Source: Pseudolabrys sp035718275 (GTDB lineage: Bacteria; Pseudomonadota; Alphaproteobacteria; Rhizobiales; Xanthobacteraceae). Taken from it: a stretch of 64,000 nucleotides of DNA. Position numbers and translations under genes: made by a program. The notes beneath the pieces were generated by a model. It had not been told where the DNA came from. It saw only the letters and a program-made list of their open reading frames with translations, and did not search any database. The stretch covers positions 61,743-125,742 of the forward strand of contig DASTHI010000033.1 of assembly GCA_035718275.1 (NCBI GenBank). The letters are read 5' to 3'. This document shows, piece by piece, positions 25,402 through 34,342 of this stretch (within the stretch, counting starts at the first letter, position 1; the number at the start of each line of letters is the position of its first letter).

Positions 25402-26106
25402 ATGGCAAGCAAGCCGAAACCGAATCCGCGTCTGCCGCTCAATGAACCTGTCTTGCGTCCGACCTTTCGCCGCGAGAGGCGGGCGTTCAAGAACGGCATT
25501 TTCCCGGTCGCGGGATGCGATGAAGCAGGGCGGGGGCCCTTGGCCGGTCCGGTCGTCGCGGCGGCTGTGGTGCTCGATCCAGAGCGTATCCCGCGCGGAC
25601 TCAATGATTCCAAGAAGCTGGACGCGGAGGCTCGTGAGAAACTTTACGCGAAGATCTGTGCCAGCGCGCAAGTAGCGGTCGCATTCGGGACCGTCGAACG
25701 GATCGACCGTGACAATATTCTACGCGCCTCATTGTGGGCGTTAGCTCGCGCGGTCAAGGCGTTGCCGGTGCGACCGAAGCTCGTGTTTGTCGACGGCAAT
25801 CACAAGATCGATTGTGGCTGCGACTGCCAGGCTGTGGTCTCGGGAGATGCCCTTGTTGCATCCATTGCTGCAGCCTCGATCGTAGCCAAGGTCACGCGCG
25901 ACCGGTTGATGGGTCGCCTTGGACTCGCACATCCGGGCTACGGGTTTGAACGACATATGGGGTACAGCGTGCCGGAGCACTTTGCTGCGCTTTCGCGGCT
26001 TGGGCCCACGATTCATCATCGGAAATCGTTCGCGCCGGTCGCCGCCAAACTTGCTGCGCTCGGCACGGCTTCGGACGAAGCGATCGCACAGTTGTTGCCT
26101 CTTTAG
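25402..26106 (+). CDS. rnhB: Ribonuclease HII
   Basis: A 234-residue RNase HII that removes ribonucleotides from DNA. The catalytic segment is D40-E41-AGRGPLAGPV near the N-terminus, with LNDSKKLDAEARE, the second Asp in VFVDGNHKID, and the C-terminal DRLMGRLGLAHPGYGFERH. ATG 25402 is preferred; a start at 25366 would add twelve residues. The N-terminal 30 residues are a Pro/Arg-rich extension ahead of the conserved core. Confidence 0.94.
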   Translation: MASKPKPNPRLPLNEPVLRPTFRRERRAFKNGIFPVAGCDEAGRGPLAGPVVAAAVVLDPERIPRGLNDSKKLDAEAREKLYAKICASAQVAVAFGTVERIDRDNILRASLWALARAVKALPVRPKLVFVDGNHKIDCGCDCQAVVSGDALVASIAAASIVAKVTRDRLMGRLGLAHPGYGFERHMGYSVPEHFAALSRLGPTIHHRKSFAPVAAKLAALGTASDEAIAQLLPL

Positions 26107-26156
26107 CGCGGCTTCTCTATTGCTGCCCGATTGAAAATTTCATTCCTCCCGGGCCA

Positions 26157-27671
26157 ATGCATTACGTTTCCCTACTTATTGAATTCCTGCGCGGGCGCCC
26201 GGCCGTGGTGTTCTGGACGGTCGCGCTGACGCAGGCGGCGCTTTGGACATTGATCCCGGCGATCTTTTACGGCGCACCACCAGGCGACGTGCCGATGCTT
26301 CTCGCCGTCGGGCATGAATTCGTGCTCGGCAGTTATCTCGGACCGCCGCTCGCATTCTGGCTCGGCGAAATCGCATTCAGGCTGGGCGGCGCCTTCGGAC
26401 TCTATGCACTCGCACAGGCCTGCATCGTCACGACCTATTGGGCCGTTTTTACTCTCGGGCGGGCAATTGTCGGTACCCGTCATGCCGTTCTCGCCATCCT
26501 CCTCATGGTTGGTGTCGCGGCTTTCAGCGTTCCGAGTCCGGATTTCGGTCCCGCGATCCTTGCCACCCCTTTGTGGGCACTGGCTCTGCTTTTTTACTGG
26601 AGGGCGCTGGGAGAGCGGCGACGGGGCTACTGGTTTCTGTTAGCGCTCGATCTCGGGCTTCTTTTCCTCGCGAATTATGCGGGACTGATCTTATTCGTCC
26701 TTATTGCCGCATTCACGCCGATGACGCCGCGCGGGCGAGCCGCGATCCTGCACCCCGAACCCTGGATCGCACTGCTGCTTCTGTGCATCGTCGTTTTCCC
26801 TCATGCGCTGTGGCTGGTGGGCAACCGCTCGCTTGTGCTGGAAGGCTTTGAGGAAGTCCTGGCCACCACTGGACGATTATCGCCGGCTGTGTGGCTGTGC
26901 TTCGTGCTGTTGTCCACCCATCTTGGTCTCGCCTTGCTCATCGTCCTTGCGAGCGGGTGGCCGCGACATCCGCGCGAGCGCGCGCCCGAGATCGACCGCA
27001 ATCCGGTTGAGCCGCTGGCCCGATTGTTTGTCTACGCATTCGCATTGGCGCCCGCTTTGCTTTCGATCGTGATTGTCATCGCAACCCGCCACCTCGGCCC
27101 ACTCGATCGCATTACGCCTCTGGTCGTGCTCTCCGGTCTCGCGGTTATCGTCGCCGCCGGCGACAAGGTGCTGCTCTACCGGGAGCGACTCGTGTCATCT
27201 GCTTGGATAGGCCTGCTATTCGTGCCGCCCGCGCTGGCAGCCTTATCAGTTCTTTTGTTGCCATGGACGTTCGGCATCGATCTGAGAATCATGCAGCCGG
27301 CCAACGCCCAGGGCCGCTTCTTTTCCGATAATTTTCAGCGACGGACCGGCAAGCCTCTCGCTTATGTGAGTGGCGATCCGCGCATTGCCCCACTGATCGC
27401 GCTCGGAGCGTCCAGCCGACCGCACGTCTATTTCGCCTGGGCGCCCGAACGCAGCCCATGGACGAACCCGGCCGATTTTCGATCCTATGGGGGAATTCTG
27501 GTGTGGCCAGCGGCTGACAATACGGGGTCACCGCCGGCAACGCTCAAGGGACAGTTTCCAGAAATGGTGCCTGAGGTTCCACGCTCATTTCCACGCACGG
27601 TCCAAGGCATTCTGCCTCTGATCCGAATCGGCTGGGCAATGCTCCGCCCGTCCGCACCCCAACCTCAGTGA
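26157..27671 (+). CDS. GT39/ArnT-like membrane glycosyltransferase
   Basis: A polytopic membrane protein of 504 residues with about eleven hydrophobic helices and a short C-terminal soluble domain. The loop HEFVLGSYLGPPLAFWLGEIAFRLGG resembles the acceptor/donor loop of PMT_2 (GT39, GT83) polyprenyl-phosphate sugar transferases. It probably moves a sugar from a polyprenyl carrier to a protein or lipid A-like acceptor; the substrate is unknown. It lies 50 bases after rnhB. The 3' end overlaps cydB by seven bases. Confidence 0.75.
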   Translation: MHYVSLLIEFLRGRPAVVFWTVALTQAALWTLIPAIFYGAPPGDVPMLLAVGHEFVLGSYLGPPLAFWLGEIAFRLGGAFGLYALAQACIVTTYWAVFTLGRAIVGTRHAVLAILLMVGVAAFSVPSPDFGPAILATPLWALALLFYWRALGERRRGYWFLLALDLGLLFLANYAGLILFVLIAAFTPMTPRGRAAILHPEPWIALLLLCIVVFPHALWLVGNRSLVLEGFEEVLATTGRLSPAVWLCFVLLSTHLGLALLIVLASGWPRHPRERAPEIDRNPVEPLARLFVYAFALAPALLSIVIVIATRHLGPLDRITPLVVLSGLAVIVAAGDKVLLYRERLVSSAWIGLLFVPPALAALSVLLLPWTFGIDLRIMQPANAQGRFFSDNFQRRTGKPLAYVSGDPRIAPLIALGASSRPHVYFAWAPERSPWTNPADFRSYGGILVWPAADNTGSPPATLKGQFPEMVPEVPRSFPRTVQGILPLIRIGWAMLRPSAPQPQ

Positions 27672-28666
27672 TAGCTTTCACCTTCGCGAACCTTGCCGCG
27701 GAATATCCAGTAGATGAAGGCGATATAGCCGATGATGATCGGCAACAGTACCAATGTGCCAAGCAGCATGAATATCTGGCTTGCCGGCGGAGCGGCAGTA
27801 TCCCAGATCGTAAGGCTCGGCGGCACAAGATAGGGGAAATTCGAAATGAGCAGCCCCAGGAATCCGAGCAGGAACAGCGCGATGACGGCAAGGAAAGGCG
27901 CGACGTCCCGTCCGTTCTCGATCCAGCGCCAGGCAAGATAGGCAGTCAATGCGGTGACTGCTGGGATAGGCCACAGATAATAGAAATTGGGAAGCGAGAA
28001 CCAGCGTTCCGCAACGCGCGGCTCGGTAAGCGGCGTCCACAGGCTGACCACCACCATGAACGCGAGCACCACGAGCAGCAATATCTTCGATTGCCGGCGA
28101 GCGCGGTGCGCTACCGCACCTTCCGTTTTCATCGCCAACCAGGTCGCGCCGAGAAGCCCATAGCCGGCAATCAGCGCAAGCCCGCAGAGAAATGCAAAGG
28201 GCGTCGCCCAGTCGAACGGCCCACCAGCATAAGCGCCGTCGCGAACGGGTATGCCTTGAATCAATCCGCCAAGCACGAGACCCTGTGCAAAGGTGGCGAT
28301 TGCCGATGATAGGGCGAACGTCACGTTCAGCCAGGTCTTGCTGCGCGAGACGGTCCGGAATTCGAAGGCGACGCCACGGAAGACCAGACCAATCAGCATC
28401 ACAATGACGGGCAAATAAAGCGCCGGCATTATGATCGCATAGGCGAGCGGGAAAGCGACGAGCAGACCACCGCCGCCGAGCACGAGCCATGTTTCATTCC
28501 CATCCCAGAACGGGGCCACTGAACGCATCATCTGATCGCGTTCCACTTCGCTGCGCGAGGTTGGAAAAAGAATCCCAACTCCAAGATCGAATCCGTCGAG
28601 CACGACGTACATGACGACCGCCGTGCCGAGCAGTGCGGCCCAGATCACGGGGAGATACCATTCCAT
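27665..28666 (-). CDS. cydB: Cytochrome bd-type quinol oxidase subunit II
   Basis: A membrane protein of 333 residues with eight or nine helices. It starts MEWYLPVIWAALLGTAVVMY and shows the CydB motifs VVLDGFDLGVGILFP and FWDGNETWLVLGGG. With CydA it forms the quinol oxidase that reduces oxygen to water at high affinity. It follows cydA by 27 bases. No CydX-like short frame is visible after the stop, which already lies inside the convergent transferase gene. Confidence 0.95.
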   Translation of the reverse strand: MEWYLPVIWAALLGTAVVMYVVLDGFDLGVGILFPTSRSEVERDQMMRSVAPFWDGNETWLVLGGGGLLVAFPLAYAIIMPALYLPVIVMLIGLVFRGVAFEFRTVSRSKTWLNVTFALSSAIATFAQGLVLGGLIQGIPVRDGAYAGGPFDWATPFAFLCGLALIAGYGLLGATWLAMKTEGAVAHRARRQSKILLLVVLAFMVVVSLWTPLTEPRVAERWFSLPNFYYLWPIPAVTALTAYLAWRWIENGRDVAPFLAVIALFLLGFLGLLISNFPYLVPPSLTIWDTAAPPASQIFMLLGTLVLLPIIIGYIAFIYWIFRGKVREGESYH

Positions 28667-28693
28667 GCTCGGGCTCCTGCGGCCGCGGTCAAT

Positions 28694-30085
28694 CTAGCTC
28701 TGACGTACGGCCGGCCTGCCTATGTCGTGTGCCGCCGAGATCGGACTGGCGGACGTCAGTTTGGACTCGTGTTCACCGCGCTGTGGGCCTTGGGCGATCA
28801 GGCGGTTGATGTAATAGATCCCGAACGAGAACACGACGCCGTAAGCAACAATGAATAGGGCCAGCGTGCCCGCAATCGTTGCGCCGGGCACAGGCGATGT
28901 CGCATCAGCGGTTCGCAGGAAATCCTGCACGAGCCATGGCTGGCGTCCCGTTTCGGTGACCACCCAGCCCGCGATGACGGCGACAAATCCGAGCCACCAG
29001 CATTGTGACATCACACGAAGATACCAGCGGGCCTCGAACAGGGTGCCGCGCCACCAGAGAAACGCTCCCATCAGAGCGGAGGCGATCATGAAGAGACCGA
29101 TTGCCAACATGATCCGAAATGAAAAGAAAACGATCGCTACCGGCGGGCGATCGGACTCCGGCACGCTGGTCAATCCGGGAAAGAGCCCATTCATCTTATG
29201 GGTGAGAATGAGCGAGGCGGCTTTTGGAATCGAAAGCTCGAACCGGTTTTGCGCAGTGTTCTGATCAGGCCAAGCGACGATATGAAAGTCGCCGGGCTTG
29301 TTGCCGTCCCAATGGGCCTCCATCGCTGCGACCTTGATCGGTTGATGTTCAAGAGTATTCAGTCCGTGTAGATCCCCCAGAAAAAGCTGCAATGGTGCCA
29401 AAACGGCTGTCAGGCCGATCGCCATTTTCAACATGATGCGCGCCTCAGGGACGTGTCGGCCTGCGATCAGGTACCGTGCACCTACGGCGAGCACCACGAA
29501 TCCGGTGGTGAGATACGCGGCATTGAGCATGTGCGCCAAACGATACGGGAAGCTCGGATTGAAAACGATGTGCAGCCAATCGAGTGGGTATGCGACACCA
29601 TTTCGAAACTCGTGGCCGCTCGGTGTCTGCATCCAGCTGTTTGCCGAAAGAATCCAGAATGCCGAAATCGCCGTTCCGATTGCGACGATCACTGCCGAAA
29701 GCACATAGAGCCATGGTGGGACGCGGTTCGAGCCAAACAGCAGCACTCCGAGGAAGGTCGCCTCGAGGAAGAATGCACTGAGCACTTCATATCCGATGAG
29801 TGGGCCGAGGACGTTTCCGGTGGCGACTGAAAAACGGCTCCAGTTCGTGCCGAGTTGATATGACAGCACGATGCCGGACACGACACCCATGGCAAAAGAG
29901 ACGGCCAGAATTCTTGTCCAGAATCGCATGAGCAGATGGTGGTAATCATCGCCGGTGCGCAGCCAGATCGTGCCGAGGGTGGCGATGTAGGCCGACAAGC
30001 CGATCGTAAAGCTCGGGAAGATGATGTGAAACGCGATCGTGAAAGCAAATTGCCATCGGGCCAGGAGGACAGGATCAAATTCCAT
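28694..30085 (-). CDS. cydA: Cytochrome bd-type quinol oxidase subunit I
   Basis: CydA, 463 residues, with nine helices. The N-terminal LLARWQFAFTIAFHIIFPSFTIG carries a haem-ligand histidine, and GYVVTETGRQPW-like WVVTETGRQPWLVQ closes the Q-loop region. The protein is about 60 residues shorter than E. coli CydA, consistent with a short Q-loop, the cyanide-insensitive CioA type. ATG 30085 follows AGGAGC at good spacing. Divergent from the purine permease; no FNR/FixK box (TTGAT-N4-ATCAA) was seen between them. Confidence 0.95.
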   Translation of the reverse strand: MEFDPVLLARWQFAFTIAFHIIFPSFTIGLSAYIATLGTIWLRTGDDYHHLLMRFWTRILAVSFAMGVVSGIVLSYQLGTNWSRFSVATGNVLGPLIGYEVLSAFFLEATFLGVLLFGSNRVPPWLYVLSAVIVAIGTAISAFWILSANSWMQTPSGHEFRNGVAYPLDWLHIVFNPSFPYRLAHMLNAAYLTTGFVVLAVGARYLIAGRHVPEARIMLKMAIGLTAVLAPLQLFLGDLHGLNTLEHQPIKVAAMEAHWDGNKPGDFHIVAWPDQNTAQNRFELSIPKAASLILTHKMNGLFPGLTSVPESDRPPVAIVFFSFRIMLAIGLFMIASALMGAFLWWRGTLFEARWYLRVMSQCWWLGFVAVIAGWVVTETGRQPWLVQDFLRTADATSPVPGATIAGTLALFIVAYGVVFSFGIYYINRLIAQGPQRGEHESKLTSASPISAAHDIGRPAVRQS

Positions 30086-30272
30086 CAAAAGCTCCTACCG
30101 CCGTTTCGCACAGCCAATAAAATCGTGGCGAGCGTATTGCGTTCCCATCGTGCGGTGAATCGCAGCAGAAATCGGGCGGCCTGGACTCTGTCCACAGCGG
30201 CTCCAAGACGCTGACGATGGTGGAATTCGGCACTAGTCTGGCGTGCAGCCGCTCTCGGGAGGAGGACCGGGC

Positions 30273-31622
30273 ATGGTGAAACGGCCAAGACGCGGAGCAC
30301 GCAAGGGCAACGGCGGATCGAAAGTTGCCATTCTCCTTGCTCGCTACTTTGGCCTTGCGCAGCAAGGCACCGATATCCGCATCGAATTCGTAGCCGGCAC
30401 CACGACGTTCCTGACAATGGTCTATATCGTCTTCGTCAACCCGGTCATCCTGGGCAAAGCCGGCATGGATTCCGGCGCTGTCTTCGTGGCCACCTGCGTA
30501 GCGGCGGCGGTGAGCACGATGGTGATGGCGCTCTACGCCAACTATCCCATCGCGCTGGCCCCGGGAATGGGGATCAATGCCTTTTTCGCATTCACCGTGG
30601 TGCTTACCTATAAATACACTTGGCAGCAGGCTCTCGCGGCAGTGTTCTGCTCCGGCGTGCTGTTCTTCCTGATTTCGGTCTTCCGAATCCGCGAATATGT
30701 CATCGATTCCATTCCGCAGAACCTGAAGCTCGCGGTCTCGGCGGGGGTCGGCTTGTTTTTGGGCATTATCGCGCTCGAAGAATCAAAAGTGATCGTTGCG
30801 CATCCTGCCACTCTGGTCACGCTCGGCGATCTGAAAAATCCGGAGGCCATTCTGATGCTGCTCGGATTTGTTTTGATTGCGGGTCTCAATCATCGGCGCG
30901 TTCTGGGTGCCACATTGATCGGCATTCTCGTCGTCACCGCGGCAGGCCTGCCACTCGGGCTTGCGCAATTCAAAGGGATCGTCTCGGCACCGCCGTCGAT
31001 TGCGCCCACTTTGCTGCAGCTCGACTTTTCACGAATCACCGAGCTGACATTTCTTGTCGTCGTGTTTTCAATCCTGTTCATTGATGTGTTCGACAATGCC
31101 GGCACCTTGATCGGCGTTACGCATCGCACTGGCCTGATGAAGAACGGCAAGCTGGCGCGGATGAAGGAAGCGCTGATCTCAGACAGTTTTGCCGCCATGT
31201 TCGGCGCCCTGATCGGCACTTCGACGACCACGAGTTATATTGAAAGCGCGGCCGGCGTTTCCGCCGGCGGACGGACCGGATTGACTGCCGCTTTCGTCGC
31301 TGTGTTTTTCCTGCTTGCGCTGTTCTTCGCGCCGCTTGCAGGGATGATCCCTGTCTATGCATCCGCGGCGGCTTTGCTGTACGTCGCTTGCGTGATGGCG
31401 CGGGGACTCGCGGAGATCAACTGGGACGACGTCACCGAATACGCGCCGGCGGTGGTGACGGCAATCACCATGCCGCTGACCTACTCAATTGCGACGGGCA
31501 TCGGATTGGGCTTCATCACATTCGTGCTGGCAAAAGTGATATCGGGCAAGGCGCGCGAGGCATCCCCGGCAGTCGTCCTGCTGGCCGCCCTGTTTGCTCT
31601 GAAATTCGCCGTCGGCGGGTGA
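30273..31622 (+). CDS. NCS2 family purine permease (AzgA type)
   Basis: A 449-residue transporter of the AzgA-like NCS2 branch, with 12-14 membrane segments. Visible motifs are AGTTTFLTMVYIVFVNPVIL near the start, the purine-binding APGMGINAFFAFTVV and the family segment LIGTSTTTSYIESAAGVSAG. It probably imports adenine, guanine or hypoxanthine by proton symport. The basic N-terminus (KRPRRGARKGNGG) is longer than usual. GGGAGGAGG precedes ATG 30273. It may supply the apt-based purine salvage encoded at 9.5 kb. Confidence 0.9.
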   Translation: MVKRPRRGARKGNGGSKVAILLARYFGLAQQGTDIRIEFVAGTTTFLTMVYIVFVNPVILGKAGMDSGAVFVATCVAAAVSTMVMALYANYPIALAPGMGINAFFAFTVVLTYKYTWQQALAAVFCSGVLFFLISVFRIREYVIDSIPQNLKLAVSAGVGLFLGIIALEESKVIVAHPATLVTLGDLKNPEAILMLLGFVLIAGLNHRRVLGATLIGILVVTAAGLPLGLAQFKGIVSAPPSIAPTLLQLDFSRITELTFLVVVFSILFIDVFDNAGTLIGVTHRTGLMKNGKLARMKEALISDSFAAMFGALIGTSTTTSYIESAAGVSAGGRTGLTAAFVAVFFLLALFFAPLAGMIPVYASAAALLYVACVMARGLAEINWDDVTEYAPAVVTAITMPLTYSIATGIGLGFITFVLAKVISGKAREASPAVVLLAALFALKFAVGG

Positions 31623-31653
31623 CCGACGGGGGGCTTTCCAATGGAAGCGGTAC

Positions 31654-32457
31654 TCAGGACTCTTCCGATAGCGCTTTTTTGACCGCGAGCAGATCGCGCC
31701 AAGCAAAGCGCTTCTGCAACGGGCTTCGCAAGAGGAACGCCGGATGGAAGGTGGGCATGGCGCGTATTTGACGTTTTCCCGTATCGAACGTGAACCAGCG
31801 ACCGCGCGTTTTTGTGATTCCGTCTTTTGTTCCAAGCAAGGCTTGTGCCGATGGTCCTCCGAGACAGACCAGAATGTCGGGATCGGCCAACTCAATTTGA
31901 CGCAAGATGAAGGGAAGGCAAATCTGCGACTCCTGTGGAGTCGGCGTTCGATTTCCCGGCGGACGCCACGGCACGATATTGGCGATGTAGACCGAAGAGC
32001 GATCCATTCCGATCGCCGCGAGCATCCGATCGAGCAATTTCCCCGAACGGCCAACAAAGGGCAATCCTTCGATGTCTTCATCGCGGCCCGGTGCTTCGCC
32101 AACCAGCATCAAGGAGGCAGCCGGATTGCCGTCGGCGAAGACCAGCTGAGTGGCGGTTGCCTTGAGCGCGCAACCTGCAAATCCGGCAAGAATCGTGCGC
32201 AACTCTTCGAGTGTCTGTGCGCTTCTCGCCGCTTCGCGCGCCGCCATCACGGCGTGGTCGGGAGCAAGGGGAGCGGGGACCGGCCGCATTTCGGACACAG
32301 GGGCCGCCCGCTGGAGGCTTCGCGAGGATTTTGCCGGCTGTATCTGCTCGATCGGCGAGAGGCGATCGGTCGTGTGCTCGGTCACAAGCGCATCGACACC
32401 CGCATCGATATAGAAGTCGAGCAGGTCCCGCGCGCCTTTGTCGGAACGGGTCATCAT
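31654..32457 (-). CDS. Family 4-like uracil-DNA glycosylase
   Basis: A 267-residue protein with a variable N-terminal 80 residues and a C-terminal family-4 UDG domain. The active-site segment is VGEAPGRDED (119-128), with GLPFVGRSGKLLDRML and the late FHPAFLLRSPLQKR. The expected pair of N-terminal [4Fe-4S] cysteines (C-x2-C) appears as F93-AG-C96; only one cysteine remains. Further Cys are at 180 and 198. It is divergent from etfQO and starts at one of two adjacent ATG codons. Confidence 0.9.
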   Translation of the reverse strand: MMTRSDKGARDLLDFYIDAGVDALVTEHTTDRLSPIEQIQPAKSSRSLQRAAPVSEMRPVPAPLAPDHAVMAAREAARSAQTLEELRTILAGFAGCALKATATQLVFADGNPAASLMLVGEAPGRDEDIEGLPFVGRSGKLLDRMLAAIGMDRSSVYIANIVPWRPPGNRTPTPQESQICLPFILRQIELADPDILVCLGGPSAQALLGTKDGITKTRGRWFTFDTGKRQIRAMPTFHPAFLLRSPLQKRFAWRDLLAVKKALSEES

Positions 32458-32533
32458 CGTTATACCCTATCACGTCGAGCGCGCGATTGCGCCGCTGCGC
32501 ACAAGAGTGGGACAATGGCGGCGGAGTGAAGTC

Positions 32534-34183
32534 ATGGCCGAATTACCCGCCCGAGAGGCAATGGAATTCGACGTCGTGGTCGTCGGCGCCGGTCCGTCGG
32601 GCCTCGCCGCCGCGATCCGGCTCAAGCAGATCAACGCGGAAATTTCTGTCGTCGTCGTGGAGAAGGGCTCTGAAGTCGGGGCGCACATTCTCTCCGGCGC
32701 GGTGATCGATCCGGCGGGACTGGATCGGCTGCTGCCAGGTTGGCGTGAGGAGGAGACGCCGATCAAGACCAGCGTAACGGACGACCGGTTCTATTACCTG
32801 ACCGCAAGCTCATCCGTACGGATACCGAATTTGATCATGCCGCCGTTGATGAACAATCACGGCAACTTCATCGTTTCTCTCGGAAGCGTCTGCCGGTGGC
32901 TGGCCGCAAAGGCTGAAGCCCTGGGTGTCGAAGTTTACCCCGGCTTTGCGGCCTCTGAAGTTCTCTACGACGCGAATGGTGCGGTGCGCGGCGTAGCCAC
33001 CGGCGATATGGGGGTCGGAAAGGACGGCTCGCCGAAGGACAACTTTACACGTGGGATGGAATTGCAGGCCAAGTACACCCTCCTCGCCGAAGGTGCGCGC
33101 GGCAATTTGGGCAAGGACTTGATCGAGCGGTTCCAGCTTTCAAAAGATCGCGACCCGCAAAAATTCGGTCTCGGCCTGAAAGAACTCTGGCAGGTTGCGC
33201 CCGGGAAGCACCGCAAAGGGCTGGTGCAGCACACCTTGGGTTGGCCGCTCGACAACTCAACTGGCGGGGGCTCATTTCTTTACCATCTCGATGACGAGTT
33301 GGTCTCTGTCGGATTCGTCGTGCATCTGAACTATTCGAATCCGTATCTTTCGCCTTTTGAGGAATTTGAAAGATTCAAAACCCATCCGCTGGTCCGCGAC
33401 ACTTTCGTCTCGGGAAAGCGAATCGCCTATGGGGCTCGTGCCCTCACCGAAGGCGGATACCAATCGGTGCCGCAGCTGTCGTTTCCCGGCGGGGCACTCA
33501 TCGGGTGCGATGCCGGATTCATGAACTTTCCGCGCATCAAGGGCAGCCATAACGCCATGCTCTCAGGAATAATGGCAGCCGAAGCGACAGCTGCCGCCCT
33601 CGCGGCGGGACGAAATCGCGACGACCTCATCGCGTATGAGACGGCTTGGCGCGATTCAGCGGTGGGAGAGGATCTGTGGAAGGTACGCAACGCCAAGCCG
33701 CTGCTGTCGAGATTCGGTACGCTCCTCGGCATTGCGCTCAGCGGATTCGACATGTGGACCAATACGCTGGGCTTCTCCTTGTTCGGCACCCTCAGGCACG
33801 GCAAGCCCGACTTCGCCTCGCTTAGACCTGCTGCCGAATGTGAGGCGATTTCCTATCCCAAGCCCGATGGCAGCATCACATTCGATCGCCTGTCCTCGGT
33901 ATTTCTTTCAAACACCAATCATGAGGAAGACCAACCCGTGCATCTGAAGGTTCACGACATGGCGTTGCAGCGTCGTTCCGAACACGACGTCTATGCGGGC
34001 CCGTCTGCACGATATTGCCCTGCGGGAGTCTACGAATGGATCGAGGATCAGGCCGGGCCGAGATTCGTCATCAACGCGCAGAATTGCGTCCACTGCAAAA
34101 CCTGCGACATCAAAGACCCGAATCAGAACATCACGTGGGTTCCGCCTGAAGGCGGCGGCGGGCCGAACTACCCAAACATGTGA
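32534..34183 (+). CDS. Electron-transfer flavoprotein-ubiquinone oxidoreductase
   Basis: ETF-QO, 549 residues, passes electrons from ETF to ubiquinone. The FAD motif VVGAGPSG is at 16-23. A ubiquinone-binding, membrane-associated middle region is followed by a C-terminal ferredoxin-like part with four [4Fe-4S] cysteines, C495, C518, C521 and C524, in CPAGVYEW and NCVHCKTCDIKDP. The ending GGGGPNYPNM is typical. It links fatty-acid and amino-acid oxidation to the bc1 complex and bd oxidase of this window. Start ATG 32534. Confidence 0.95.
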   Translation: MAELPAREAMEFDVVVVGAGPSGLAAAIRLKQINAEISVVVVEKGSEVGAHILSGAVIDPAGLDRLLPGWREEETPIKTSVTDDRFYYLTASSSVRIPNLIMPPLMNNHGNFIVSLGSVCRWLAAKAEALGVEVYPGFAASEVLYDANGAVRGVATGDMGVGKDGSPKDNFTRGMELQAKYTLLAEGARGNLGKDLIERFQLSKDRDPQKFGLGLKELWQVAPGKHRKGLVQHTLGWPLDNSTGGGSFLYHLDDELVSVGFVVHLNYSNPYLSPFEEFERFKTHPLVRDTFVSGKRIAYGARALTEGGYQSVPQLSFPGGALIGCDAGFMNFPRIKGSHNAMLSGIMAAEATAAALAAGRNRDDLIAYETAWRDSAVGEDLWKVRNAKPLLSRFGTLLGIALSGFDMWTNTLGFSLFGTLRHGKPDFASLRPAAECEAISYPKPDGSITFDRLSSVFLSNTNHEEDQPVHLKVHDMALQRRSEHDVYAGPSARYCPAGVYEWIEDQAGPRFVINAQNCVHCKTCDIKDPNQNITWVPPEGGGGPNYPNM

Positions 34184-34342
34184 TTTGCATGGCCCGCGCC
34201 GTGGCCTTACTGCCACAGTGCGCGTCGGCCGGGGTTCCGCCTCCACGCGTTCTTGCAGGATAGGCGCAAAAAGGCCATTCTCGGCTGACATCGACGGTCC
34301 GCGACAAATCCGCGATCGGTCGCCTTATTGGAGCAACAGCCC

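Noticed and set aside
27600..27665. A cydX/ybgT gene after cydB
   Set aside because: The space after cydB lies inside the convergent transferase gene and no short hydrophobic frame was found.
30089..30272. An FNR/FixK box in front of cydAB
   Set aside because: TTGAT-N4-ATCAA was not found in the 187-base divergent region, so oxygen control by this route is not supported.
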